From positions 113,549,061 through 113,613,060 of the forward strand of contig NC_084801.1 of assembly GCF_963169125.1 (NCBI RefSeq): 64,000 nucleotides of DNA, written 5' to 3'. Below, one piece after another: positions 1 to 10,929 of this stretch (position 1 is its first letter; every line of letters starts with the position of its first letter). Source of the stretch: Humulus lupulus (taxonomy: Eukaryota; Streptophyta; Magnoliopsida; Rosales; Cannabaceae). Made by a program: the position numbers and the translations under genes. The notes beneath the pieces were generated by a model. That model was given only the letters and a program-made list of their open reading frames with translations. It ran no database searches and had not been told where the DNA came from.

Positions 1-1
1 G

Positions 2-3000
2 CCAGAGGGCGAGGATCCCTTTGTTTTTGTGGGAGCGGTGCATGGACCCTGCGTACCCAAGATATCGGCCTTAAGAGCCAAAGACTTGTTACAGGGTGGA
101 TGCATAGGATTTCTGGCTAGTGTGGTGGATACCACCAGGGTTTCACCAGTAGAACCAGAGGAGACCAAATTGGTTCATGAGTTCTTGGATGTGTTTCTTG
201 AGGATTTTCCTGGATTTCCGCCAAGTAGAGAGATTCAATTTTTCATTGAGTTGGCGCCGGGGACAGAGCCAGTGTCGAGGGCACCATATAGGATGGCACC
301 GGCAGAACTGAAGGAATTGAAGATACAGTTGCAGGAGCTTCTGAATTTGGGGTTTATCAAGCCTAGTTACTCGTCGTGGGATGCTCCAGTTTTATTCGTG
401 AAAAAGAAGGACAGGACCTTGAGAATGTGCATAGACTACAGAGAACTGAACAATTTGACTATCAAGAATAAGTATCCCCTACCAAGGATTGATGAGTTGT
501 TCGATCAGCTACAGGGTAAGACGGTGTTCTCAAAGATTGATCTTCGATCTGGTTATCACCAGCTGAGGATCAAGGATGAGGATATACCGAAGACGGCCTT
601 CCGAACGCGGTACAGACACTATGAGTTTCTGGTCATGTCATTTGGTTTGACAAATTCCCCAGCAGCCTTCATGGACCTGATGAATAGGGTGTTTAAGGAT
701 TTTCTGGATCAGTTCATTATTGTCTTCATCGAAAACATCTTAGTGTACTCCAGTTCAGAGGCAGAGCACGAGTTTCATCTTCGACAAGTTCTTCAGAGAT
801 TGAGGGAGCATCAGTTGTACGCCAAGTTTAAGAAATGTGAATTTTGGTTACCAGAAGTGACATTCCTTGGACATATCGTGGGTGCAGATGGGATTAAGGT
901 GGATCCATCTAAGGTAGAGGCAGTTAGGGTTTGGCCGAGGCCAAGGAATGCCTTAGAGGTGCGGAGTTTTCTTGGTCTAGCTGGTTATTACAGACGGTTT
1001 GTAGAAGGTTTCTCGAAGATAGCAGCACCGATGACAGAATTGACACGGAAGAATTTGAAGTTTATCTGGTCAGACAAGTGTGAAGACAGTTTTTAAGAGC
1101 TTAAACGACGACTTATTTTTGCGCCTGTGTTGAGTCTTCCTTCAGGGGAAGGGAAGTTTGTGGTCTATTGCGATGCATCGAGATTGGGTTTGGGTTGTGT
1201 GTTGATGCAGAATGAGAAGGTCATAGCTTATGCGTCAAGACAGCTGAAGGAGTATGAGCAGCGGTACCCTAGCCGTGATTTGGAGTTAGCAGCGGTGGTA
1301 TTCACACTAAATATTTGGCGACATTATCTGTATGGGGAAAAGTGAGAGGTATACACTGACCACAAGAGTCTGAAGTATTTCTTCACACAGAAGGACCTGA
1401 ACATGAGACAGAGGCGCTGGCTTCAGTTGGTGAAAGATTATGATTGTGATATTATTTACCATCCGGGGAAAGCCAATGTAGTGGCAAATGCATTAAGCCG
1501 GAGAGGCCCAGGTCAGTTGTATAGTTCCACTCAGATCTCAAGAGTGTTAGCTGATGAGATGGTCAGAGCAGGGATAGAATTGGTAGTAGGCTGGTTGGCC
1601 AATATTACTCTGCACTCGACCCTGCTAGAGCAGATCAGAGAAGGACAGTTGACAAATGCTCAGTTACAGGGGATTAGAGAGAATGTCTTAGCGGGAGTAG
1701 CTAAGGACTATTCTGTTTCTGAGGTTGGTTTGCTTCGGTACCAGGGAGGGATTTGTGTTCCAGTTAACGAGGGAATCAGACGAGAGATACTAGATGACTC
1801 TGATACGACGTCGTACTCACTTCATCCGGGTACCACGAAGATGTACCAGGATCTACGGGTGTTATATTGGTGGCCCGAGATGAAGAAGGATGTAGTGGAG
1901 TAGGTAGCCAGATGTTTAACCTGTTAGCAGGTGAAAGCTGAGCATCAGTGACCAGCAGGGATGCTTCAGCCTTTAGGTATTCCTGAGTGGAAATGGGAGG
2001 ACATTACTATGGATTTTGTGGGAGGTTTACCCAAAACAGTGGTGCTTCATGACTCGGTGTGGGTGATAGTGGACAGATACACCAAGTCAGCCCATTTTCT
2101 TCCAGTGAGGTCGACATATACTGTGGATCAGTATGCTGAGTTGTATGTGAGGGAGATCGTACGTCTCCATGGGGCTATTAAGTCTTTAGTGTCAGACCGA
2201 GATCCTCTCTTCACTTCCAAATTTTGGGGAGGTTTGCAGAAGGCTTTGGGGACTCAGTTGAAGTTTAGTACAACCTTTCATCCTCAGACTAATGGACAGT
2301 CTGAGAGGACGATTCAGGTGTTGGAGGATATGCTCAGAGCGTGTGTGATAGATTTTTAGGGTTCATGGAGTAAGTATCTTCCGTTGATTGAATTTTTGTA
2401 TAATAATAGTTACCAATCAACGATTGGAGTGGCTCCCTATGAGTTGTTGTACGGAAGGAAGTGTAGATCACCCATTCATTGGGATGAGATGGGTGAGAGA
2501 AAGTATTTGGGGCCAAATATTGTTCTGAGAACAAGTGAAGCTATAGAGAAGATCCGAGCTAGGATGCTTGCTTCTTAGAGCAGACAGAAAAGCTACGCTG
2601 ATCCTAAGCGTAGGGACGTGGAGTTCCAGATTGGGGACCACGTGTTTCTTTGAGTTTCACCTTTGCAAAGGGTAAGGAGGTTTGGAAAGAAGGGCAAGCT
2701 AAGCCCTAGATTCATTGAACCTTTTGAGATCTTGGAAAGGATTGGTCAGGTGGCTTACAGATTAGCTTTTCCACCATCGTTGTCTGGAGTTCATGACGTA
2801 TTCCATGTTTCTATGCTCCAGAAGAATGTTTCAGATGCGACCCATGTATTGAGATATGAAGATTTGGAGTTACAAACAGATTTGGCTTATGAAGAGCAAC
2901 CGGTTCAAATCTTGGATCGGAAAGATAAAGTATTGCGGAATAAGACAATACCTCTTGTTAAAGTGTTGTGGAGGAATAATAGGATCAAGGAGGCGACCTG

Positions 3001-3049
3001 GGAGCTTGAGACAGCGATGCGAGATCAATATCCCGAGTTATTCAGGTAA
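2..3049 (+). pseudogene. Ty3/gypsy Tekay-type chromovirus pol (RT, RNase H, integrase, chromodomain), decayed
   Basis: One reading frame covers the C-terminal part of a gypsy polyprotein: the end of the protease region, reverse transcriptase ([26 protein letters not shown]), RNase H ([27 protein letters not shown]), integrase (DFVGGLPKT, VSDRDPLFTS, HPQTNGQSERTIQ) and a C-terminal chromodomain-like region ending at 3,049. The chromodomain and pol order fit a Tekay/Del chromovirus. Eight in-frame stops interrupt it at about 1094, 1343, 1901, 1925, 1949, 2357, 2576 and 2651, yet every piece is in the same frame, so there is no net frameshift. The YxDD box reads FIENILVY in place of FIDDILVY, so both RT catalytic aspartates are gone. 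A 3' LTR follows 36 bp later. The 5' half lies left of the window. Confidence 0.93.
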
Positions 3050-3070
3050 ATTTCGAGGACGAAATTCTCA

Positions 3071-3085
3071 TTAGGAGGGGATAGT
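3071..3085 (+). other. Polypurine tract of the left plus-strand gypsy
   Basis: The purine-rich run TTAGGAGGGGATAG stands directly before the TGTAACG start of the 3' LTR, the normal place for plus-strand primer formation in reverse transcription. Confidence 0.75.
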
Positions 3086-5483
3086 TGTAACGACCCAAAT
3101 TTACTAATAAGGCTTAAGGGCCTTGATTAGTGTGCCGAGAGGGCATAATTGGAATAAATGTGATTTAATGATTAAAAGTATGTTATATGACTATTTGAAT
3201 ATCTGAGATGCATGACTATGTGTATTAGTATGCATGTAGGCCCTGACTAGGTTAGAAAGGCATAATTGTAATTTTGGCTTGCTGAGGGCATAACTGTGTA
3301 TATATGTGATAAATTTTCGAGACCACATTATTATGTGGATATATCTGTGATCTGTGATTTGAGACGATCCTAGTGAGCGGGTTAGCAAAAAAGTCACGGC
3401 GGGGATTTATACTCGGCTCGGGGTGAGCCTAGGGTATAAATGGGAATTTGGAGAATATATTGGTGTCAATTTTGACATTGAGGAATATAATTGGTGATTA
3501 ATTAAGTATCGGGAAGTAAGCGGAAAATAATAGAGACACTCGAGGAATTAGCGGGAATTGGATGAAATGACCAAAATGCCCTTAGGTGAATTAAAAGATT
3601 TAGAAATAAAGGGGAGGGCAAATGGGTCATTTGGCTTATAAGGGATAAGTATTATCAGGCTTTATGCCTTAGTGGGAAGGGTAGAAAGGGCTGGAAATTC
3701 TGAAGGAAAGAAAATAAAGGAAAAGAAGGGAAGGAAAAAGGGAAAGAAAGACAGGGCATTTCCAAGGTCGGTTTGGGATTTCTTCACCATTTCTTGGGTT
3801 CCTTTGGAGCAAAAACTCAGGAGGAGTTTGGGTAAGAGCTAGAGGCTAGGTTCCCTGTACTAGCTTGAGGAATTGGTAGAACAATCCATCCAGTTGAGGT
3901 AAGACCTTGAGGTTTTCTTTGGTTTCTGGTTTTGATGTTGAACTAAGATTTCTAAGCTGAATTTGGTGGGGAATTTTAGGGGAATTGAAGTTGAGCTTTG
4001 AGGAGGTGAAGGCCAAGCTTGTGAGGAGGACAACCTAGGCTAAATTTATCCAGCAAAGGTAAGGGATTCTAGTTTGAACTTTGTGGTTTCAGTGGCTGTT
4101 TTGCTGAGTTTTTGAATTCTAGGTTCAACTATGGTGAAATCTTGGATTAGGGGTGCATGTGCTTAAGTTTTGTGTGGTTGGGATGCTTGGGATGAGTTGG
4201 ACATGTTAGTAAGCTTGTTTCTAAGTTTTGTTGAAGTTTGGAGAAGTTTTGGTAAGGTTTGGCTCGGGGAAAATCGAAGCAGGGAAAAACAGCATTTATT
4301 GTTCTGTGACTAGCGCTACAGCGCTAGCCTTTGGGCGCTGTAGCGCTAGGCCATATACCCTGGGACGATTTTGGGCTCTGTTTGTAGCGTTGTAGCACCC
4401 TCCTTAGAGCGCTGTAGCGCTACCCTGTTTCTAGAAAGGGTTTTTTGAGTTATTTTCATGGGTTTTTGCCCCGGGGTTCGGGGTTTGATTCCACCACCCC
4501 GTTTGGTGGAATTAAAACTTCCCAAGGGCTCGGGATTGGTCCCGGGGCTAGGTTTTGGACTTGAGGTTTGGTGATGATTTTGATCTATGGTTGTGACTAG
4601 GTGTGCGCTAGGGCTCAAGGGAGATCATATTCAAGGATCAAAGTGAACGAAGCTAGCGAATTTAAAGGTAAGAAAACTACACCCGGTTATGTGTTTGTGA
4701 TGGGACTAAGTGTTCCCGATATCAGTATAATGTCAAAGATGGTATTATGCCATGGGACATGTGATAAATGACCTAAGGGTGCCGTATACAATATTTGCGC
4801 ACAGGGCGCGGCTTGGCCACTAGTACCGAGGACAGCTTAACATTCACTGAGCTCGGTTTAAGCGGGCCGGAGTCAGTGGGATAAACAGAGGGTGCGGCCT
4901 AAGGGCGCTAACCCTAGTTGTCATTTGTGAATTTATTATCAATATGTAATGATATGCTTGGTATGCTGAGTACCTGATTATCATGGATGCTTAGTCTTTT
5001 GAGAACATGCTTATGTGATATGAGATATTTGACTGTCTATTAATTGATTGTGCTATGTTAATGTGCTTTCTTGCTGGGCCTTGGCTCTCGGGTGCTACGT
5101 GGTGCAGGTAAAGGCAAAGGCAAGTTAGATCAACCTTGAGATGGAGAGCTACGGGGCTGAATGTACAGAGTTAGCTGTTCGGATGCCATGGTCGAGGAGT
5201 GGATCAGGACAAGGAATGCTTAACAGTCTGTTTTGTCTTAGAGTGGCTAATTACTATATTTAAATCATGAATATTTTGTAAACGGTCTTAATCTTATTAT
5301 TTTTGGGATCCCATGTTTTAAAGATAATGTTTATTTATAAGATGAAGCTTTTGGGACCAAAATCTTTTAACCCTAGTTCCACTGTAGTTTCAGTAACACG
5401 TTCTTAATTAAATGACTTGCCTAGCCAGTCCAGCACCTTTATAAACACACAGTGTAACGGTCTTGGCTATCCAGAGCGTTACA
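3086..5483 (+). repeat. 3' LTR of the left plus-strand gypsy (2,398 bp)
   Basis: The segment begins TGTAACG and ends CGTTACA, a perfect 7-bp terminal inverted repeat, and follows a polypurine tract and pol in the same orientation. Downstream sequence changes at once to a minus-strand gag, so this is the outer end of an element inserted into another. Inside are a purine-rich stretch (about 3,700-3,755) and a cluster of the palindromic word AGCGCT at 4,311-4,422. Similar LTRs occur at 6,538-8,679 (minus), 18,225-20,869, 42,409-44,026 and 58,612-59,098. Short ORFs within it are not coding. Confidence 0.88.
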
Positions 5484-6166
5484 GTGGTAGTCCTTGGATC
5501 CAATGTTGTCCTGACATCCCGGACTATAATTACATTAAACCCCCATACAATGCAATCTCTCCTTGCCATATCAGTAGGCACCAAATTCGGTGCGAACTTA
5601 GCCAACCGATCGAACTTCAAGGCATATTCTATTACAGTCATTCTATTCTAAGTTAGATTGATGAATTCATCCCCCTTTGTATCTAAAACTGCCACACCGT
5701 AGTACTTCTCATTAAAAACATCCCTGAATTCATCCCAAGTCATAGTAGTCACATCTCTCCTCTGAGACACAACTTCCCACCAGATGCGGGTGTCATCTCT
5801 TAACATATAGCTGGCGCAAGCCACCCTCTCGTTTCCTTCCACCCTCATAAAATCTAGTATAGAGGAAATCATATTCATTCACTTCTCTACCCACAGTGGG
5901 TCTAGACCGCCTTCAAAGGTGGGAGGGTGTTGCTTTCTAATCCTCTCATACAGAGGCTCCCACCTATTCTCCATCACAAGCTAGGCTGGCACTAGTGCCA
6001 CAGCTTGTGGAACCTGTAATCCAACATTCCGAGGAAGAGCCTGTTGTCTCAGCTCTCTGAGTACATCTTCAGTTCTCTGATGTCTAGCTTCCATTTCTGC
6101 AAACATTTGTTGCCAATTCTATAGGGCAGGTGGAGGGTCCTGACCTTGGTTGTTATCTTCGGCCAT
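5484..6166 (-). pseudogene. Tekay-type gypsy gag fragment
   Basis: Read leftwards from an ATG at 6,166 the frame gives a gag N-terminus (MAEDNNQGQ...), then FEGGLDPL, MISSILDFMRVEGNERVACA, RIWWEVVSQ, TWDEFRDVFNEKYY and EYALKFDRLAKFAP, the core of plant chromovirus gag. Stops split it, including near 6,119, 5,987, 5,879 and 5,648, but the frame is kept. It ends abruptly at 5,484 in the sequence DPRTTTV, where the plus-strand gypsy's LTR begins. The missing C-terminus and pol should lie left of the window, beyond that inserted element. Confidence is high for the family, moderate for the exact start. Confidence 0.86.
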
Positions 6167-6522
6167 ATTTCGCGGAATCGATTTGATGGCCGATGCATAA
6201 CTTCAACATGCCTGCAATTAATGACGTCGCACATCAGGCATGATAACAACATCCAAAGAAAACCACCCCCAGTTCAACTGATCAACCACACATAATAAAC
6301 CAACACAATGCACACACAACATTATCAAATAATAGTCAAAGGGGCCATGCCCTAGCATTATATATACATCATGCTCTATATATATCAATCAGGCAAACAG
6401 GGCAATTTAGATAAGCAATTAAACAAGTATTTCATTTAGTACCAACCAACCCTAAGTCGAGATTTTCTCTGGCAATGAGCGTACATGATCGAACAATCTC
6501 CAGGAGCTATAAACCTTGGCAT

Positions 6523-6534
6523 GCTCTAATACCA
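6523..6534 (-). other. Primer binding site, initiator tRNA-Met type
   Basis: On the minus strand the 12-mer TGGTATTAGAGC lies three bases (ACT) after the end of the LTR at 6,538. It differs by one base from TGGTATCAGAGC, the usual match to the 3' end of plant initiator tRNA-Met, and marks the right-hand LTR as the 5' LTR of a minus-strand element. The 350 bp between it and gag (6,167-6,522) is untranslated leader. Confidence 0.83.
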
Positions 6535-6537
6535 AGT

Positions 6538-8679
6538 TGTCACACCTTACTACCCTAGAGTCTTTACCATGTGATCTAAAATGTGCAAATAACTCGTTAA
6601 TCAAGATTTTAGACCAAAAACTGTGACTTAGTTTAAGTAAAGACTCATATAATGAAACATAAGTATAAAAGGTTCGGACATTCATTAAAGTCATAAAAGA
6701 GTTACATTGGGATCCCAAAAATATTGTTTAAAACATATTTACAACTCAAAAGTCAGTATACGGTCAACCTAGGCGACAAAATCAGAGATTTACATAACGT
6801 TCCTCAAAACTACCCCAGCCATTGCGGTCAGGTAGGCCAAACATGTACGCAGCGCTCCATGCCCTCCAACTCATGCTTGATCGGCTTTTCCCTTGCCCTT
6901 ACCTACACCATATAGCACCTGTGAGCCAAGGCCCAACAAGAAAACTCTGCAAACATAGCATATAACAATTCATTTTAGTAAATGCATAACCAAACAAACA
7001 CAACATACAATTCACAACAGTGGCCTAAGCCGATCCAGGTGCATTACCAGGCACCAGATTCATGGTCCTTAACCGAGCGAGTGAGTGCAGCACCCTAGAT
7101 GGCCATGTCATGGTGGCCTGCATTCGACATGCTTATTGTCGTTTCTGGTTCTTGCCGATCCCGACTCTTGCCAATCAGTCACAAGCACATACATGACATA
7201 ACAATTACATACATTCATACATAACACTAAACACAGATAATTTGGCCATGCCCTTCTCTACGGGCACAAATAGTTTTCTTACCATGAGTCCCGCAAGCCC
7301 TGGGTAAGCGGCCTAGATACGATCCCTATCAACTGCTCGGATTAGCCCTAAGTCACAATAATATGGAACCTCCATCAATCTCAAATAAATAAAGATGTTT
7401 GAACCTAGTTTTTTCCTTGAGGCCTTGAATTCTACTAAATCAGCTGTAGTAGGATCCTTCCCAAGCCCCGTAAGTTGAGTTCCCGAGCCTAAAATCCCTA
7501 ATTGGCCTATATTTTATATTTGAGTCGTGGCCCTCCTTAGAGGCGTCGCGACCCTTTACAAGTCAAGAGAAACCTCGGCGTTTCCCTAAACACGTGTTGT
7601 GGCGTGCCTTACCTAGCGCCCCGGCGCTAAGGCGATTCAGCAAACTCCTTTAGGCCTTCTGGGTTCATGCGAGCCGCGGCGCGAACCCAGAATTCCTACG
7701 ATTCCAGAAATCGCAAATCATTCCCAATCCATCCCAAACTTGATTTCTAACCCATTTCAACCACATAATCACACCAGCAATACAAAACTACCACAAAAGC
7801 AGTCATCAAAACCCCCTAAACACCATCAAACTCATAACTCTAGGATTTCAACAAAAATACCAAAAACAATAAACTAAAAGCTTGAGAATTGAGGTTCCCC
7901 CAGCTGGATCCTTTAGTTTTACAACCTCTAATCCCCAAGGCCTAGCTCCCAATTCCCACCAAAGACAGCCCCAAGTTTGAAACTCAGCAAATGCCTTTCA
8001 CAAACTTGAGATAACCACTTGCAAGGGAGAGAGAGAGAGAGACAGACTAAGTGTTTTATTTCTGATTACTTCCCAAGGCTCTCCCTAAGTCTATCCTTAG
8101 CATAAAAATGACCATAATATCCCTAGGTCAACCTTTAGCCCTTTAATGCCTCCAAGGGAAAATCCATCATTTGCCACATTCTCGCTAACTCCTTAAGTAG
8201 TGCTATAAATCCCCAATTAATCCCAGCATACCCAAATAACCGCTAAATAACTACATGTTACTTGGTAAATCCATAATACACGCTAAGTTTCCAAAATACC
8301 CCTAAGCTCACCCCGAGCCGAGTATTTGACCCCGTTGTGACTATTCCACTAATCTGCTCACTAGGCTTGCCTCGGACCACACATATGAAATATATCTCCA
8401 CAATACTATGGTCTAACTCATATCACATACACAATACATATATATACCCTCAACGGGTCAAAAATTACAAATACGCCCTTACTAGCCAGAACGGGCCCGC
8501 ATGCATATTTAATACACCTAAACATGCATGTCTAGTAATATTATAATATAACTCAAACAATTAAATAATAATACACATGTATTATGATTAATCACATAGT
8601 AATCTAATTAAATCAATTGTTGCCCTCCCGACACGCTAATCAAGGCACCAAACCTTATTAGCAAATTCGGGACGTTACA
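6538..8679 (-). repeat. 5' LTR of the minus-strand gypsy (2,142 bp)
   Basis: On the minus strand it starts TGTAACGTCCCGAATTTGC at 8,679 and ends GGTGTGACA at 6,538, followed by spacer and primer binding site. Its start matches the TGTAACGACCCAAATTT... starts of the other gypsy LTRs here, including the shared word GCCTTGATTAG. A GAGAGAGAGA run lies near 8,030, and a rearranged GCGCC/GGCGC word cluster near 7,610-7,633. Confidence 0.86.
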
Positions 8680-8981
8680 ACCATGGCCGAGGATATCTCA
8701 GAGGAACTAGGGTTGTATCCCTTTTTTTGTCACTTAGGCTGGGTAGTTGTAACTTTTGACTTGTATATAACCTTTTAAACATCTATTTATATTATTTTGG
8801 GATTCCATGTATGTACTAAACTTTTAAATGAAATAGTCAACGTTTCCTTTCGACCAAAAAATTTAACTCTAACCCTTGACATTAACCTTAGTTACATGTT
8901 TATAACCAAATGACTTGATTAGCAAGTCTAACACTATTTAAAGTACACAGTGTAACGATCTTGGATTAGGAGGACGTTACA
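8680..8981 (+). repeat. Distal end of a plus-strand gypsy LTR, cut by the minus-strand gypsy
   Basis: This 302-bp piece (GGCCGAGG...ACTAGGG, ATTTTGGGATTCCATGT, GTGTAACGATCTTGG, ending GGACGTTACA) aligns by eye with the last 300 bp of the LTR at 18,225-20,869. Its left part is missing because the minus-strand gypsy inserted here; its right end meets LINE sequence. It is the remainder of a solo or terminal LTR that had inserted into the LINE. Confidence 0.8.
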
Positions 8982-9684
8982 AAAGTCCTTTGTTAATTTT
9001 TCCCCTAACACCTCTCAAGCCAATTCTCACTTCCTTTTGCAAACCTTAGGCCTAGACAATAAACCATTTATTACCAAATATTTAGGCCTACCCAAATATT
9101 TTGGTAGATTCGAAAAAGAGGTCTTTAGTTTCATTTTAGACAAAATCTCTTCATCCCTAAACTCTTGGAACAAAAATTATTTCTCCCGAGCAGGAAATAG
9201 GTCCTCTTAAAATCAGTTATCCAAGCCATTCCTTCCTACGCAATGTCCTATTTTAGACTCCCCTGTTAGCCAATGTCTTAAAATTGAGTCCATTATGGCT
9301 AAGTTCTGGTGGGGTTCTGTGGGAAATGAATCAAAGATTCATTCGAAGAAATGTTCTTTCTTGTGTTCTTCAAAAAAATTTGGAGGTCTGGGGTTTCGCT
9401 CGTTAATCTCTTTTAAAAAAGCCCTCCTTGTATAGCAAGCCTGGCGTATAGTTAAAAATCCTCACTCCCTGATCCACAAACTCCTTTGTGCTAGGTATTT
9501 TTCTAGCTCAGGTTTTCGACAAGCTAAAAAGGGCCATTCTCCCCATTTTTCTTTGCAAAGTTTACTATGGGGAAGATACTTACTTTAGTGAGGTCTGATA
9601 TAGAAAATTTGAAATGGAAACTCTGTTCAAGTCCTTAACGACTACTGGATCCCTAATACTACGCTCTCTCATTATGAAACTCAG
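8982..9684 (+). pseudogene. LINE (L1-type) reverse transcriptase C-terminal remnant
   Basis: Three-frame reading gives the part of plant non-LTR ORF2 that follows the RT core: SPNTSQ, KYLGLPKYFGRFEKE, then the words corresponding to VIQAIPSYAMSYFRLP and a WGSVGNESKIH-like stretch in shifting frames. Frames change and stops are frequent from about 9,210, so it is dead. It leads without a gap into the zinc-binding and RNase H regions. Confidence 0.82.
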
Positions 9685-10143
9685 TTGCCTTCCAACTTTG
9701 TAATGGTCTCCTATTTCATAACTGAATCAGGTACTTGGGACAGCCACAAATTGTACAATTCATTCTCTCCAGATGTGGTTCAGGAAATACTTGCCATTCC
9801 CATTCCCCCATCTCCAAACCCTAATTGCCTTGTTTGGATTCATACTACCTCAGAGATTTTCACTGTCAAATCTGCCTACCATTTAGCCCTCTCAGTTGAA
9901 GCCTCTTCTGCATCTTCTTCTAACCCTTCTACTACCAAACAATGGTGGTTTGCCTTGTGGAGCCTTAAAATCCCACTCAAAGGCAAACATTTCGTCTGGA
10001 GAAAATATCACCGTTCCTTGCCTTCAACCTCTAACCTGTTAAGAAAGAAAGTCATTTCATCAGCAGCCTGCTCATCTTGCTCTTTAGAGTATGAAACAAT
10101 TTCACATGCCCTTCTCCACTGTTCCAGAGCTCAAAAGGTTTGA
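9685..10143 (+). pseudogene. LINE zf-RVT (reverse-transcriptase zinc-binding) domain
   Basis: A 152-codon open stretch contains the plant LINE zf-RVT pattern: VWIHTTSEIFTVKSAYHLAL, WWFALWSLKIPLKGKHFVWR, then CSSCSLEYETISHALLHC with the C-x2-C...H-x4-C spacing of the zinc knuckle. The same domain closes ORF2 of many plant L1-type elements. Upstream words (NDYWIPN, LSHYETQ) continue the family consensus, so the ATG at 9,685 is only where the open frame starts. The frame breaks after the knuckle. Confidence 0.85.
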
Positions 10144-10328
10144 AAAAAAATTACCCTTTGATGATTTATTTTTTAAGCAAAGGAACTTAGATGTAAAAGA
10201 TTTCATTTTGAGTGATTTTGATTCTGTACATACTAATCTATTTGAGAATCTACTTTGCGTTATTTGGGCCATTTGGAACAATATAAATGCTATGTTGTCC
10301 AAGAAGTCATTTATAAACCATAAAAAGG

Positions 10329-10916
10329 TTGCAGTCTGATCATCTTCCTTTCTCCATGATTATAAAGCTGCTTTGGACAATCAGATATGTCACCAAGCAC
10401 AATCAGTCAAAGTTTTCAGGGCTAATGTTGTCTGGAAGCCACCACCAGAAGGTGAATTCAAAACTAAATGTTGACGCTGCTATTGATCATAGCAGAAGTA
10501 AAATTGGCTTAGGGGTTGTGGTTCGTGATCACGAAGGCTCTGTGGTAGCAAGTCTCATGATCCTTTTGTTGGGAAACTTTAATTTCTCTATTTTGGAAGC
10601 GCAAGCGCTTTATTATGGCCTCCGTTGGTGCCACAACATTCAGCTTCCTATCTTCCAAATAGAATCAGATTCTCTAAGTGTGGTCAATAGAATTAATTCA
10701 TCTTGTGATGATTTATCTCATTAGTATGATTTAGGGCATGATATTAGAATTTCATTATCTTCCTTCTCTAAAGCATCTTTTTCCTATGCACCGAGACAAG
10801 CCAATGATTTGGCTCACCAATTATCAAAGATAGCTTTAGGGTTAGATAATGAATTAATTTGGAATAATGTTAGATTAGATTTACTTTATTGGGAAAATGG
10901 TGATCAACAAACGTAA
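10329..10916 (+). pseudogene. LINE RNase H domain and ORF2 end
   Basis: The frame carries an RVT_3-type RNase H: LNVDAAIDHSRSKIGLGVVV, ILEAQALYYGLRW, IQIESDSL-like IESDSLSVV, and near the end YAPRQANDLAHQLSKIAL, giving the D, E, D and final D/H region. One nonsense codon at 10,722-10,724 splits it; the frame then stays open to TAA at 10,914-10,916, followed by a short A-rich run (10,918-10,927) that could be the eroded poly(A) tail. Plant L1 elements with an added RNase H are a known group. Confidence 0.82.
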
Positions 10917-10929
10917 GCAAAAAAAAACC

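Noticed and set aside
4346..4618. 90-codon minus-strand ORF with Ser/Pro/Lys-rich peptide, and its counterpart near 19,324-19,536
   Set aside because: Both lie inside gypsy LTRs over homologous blocks, have no start context or homologous protein, and the plus strand is equally open.
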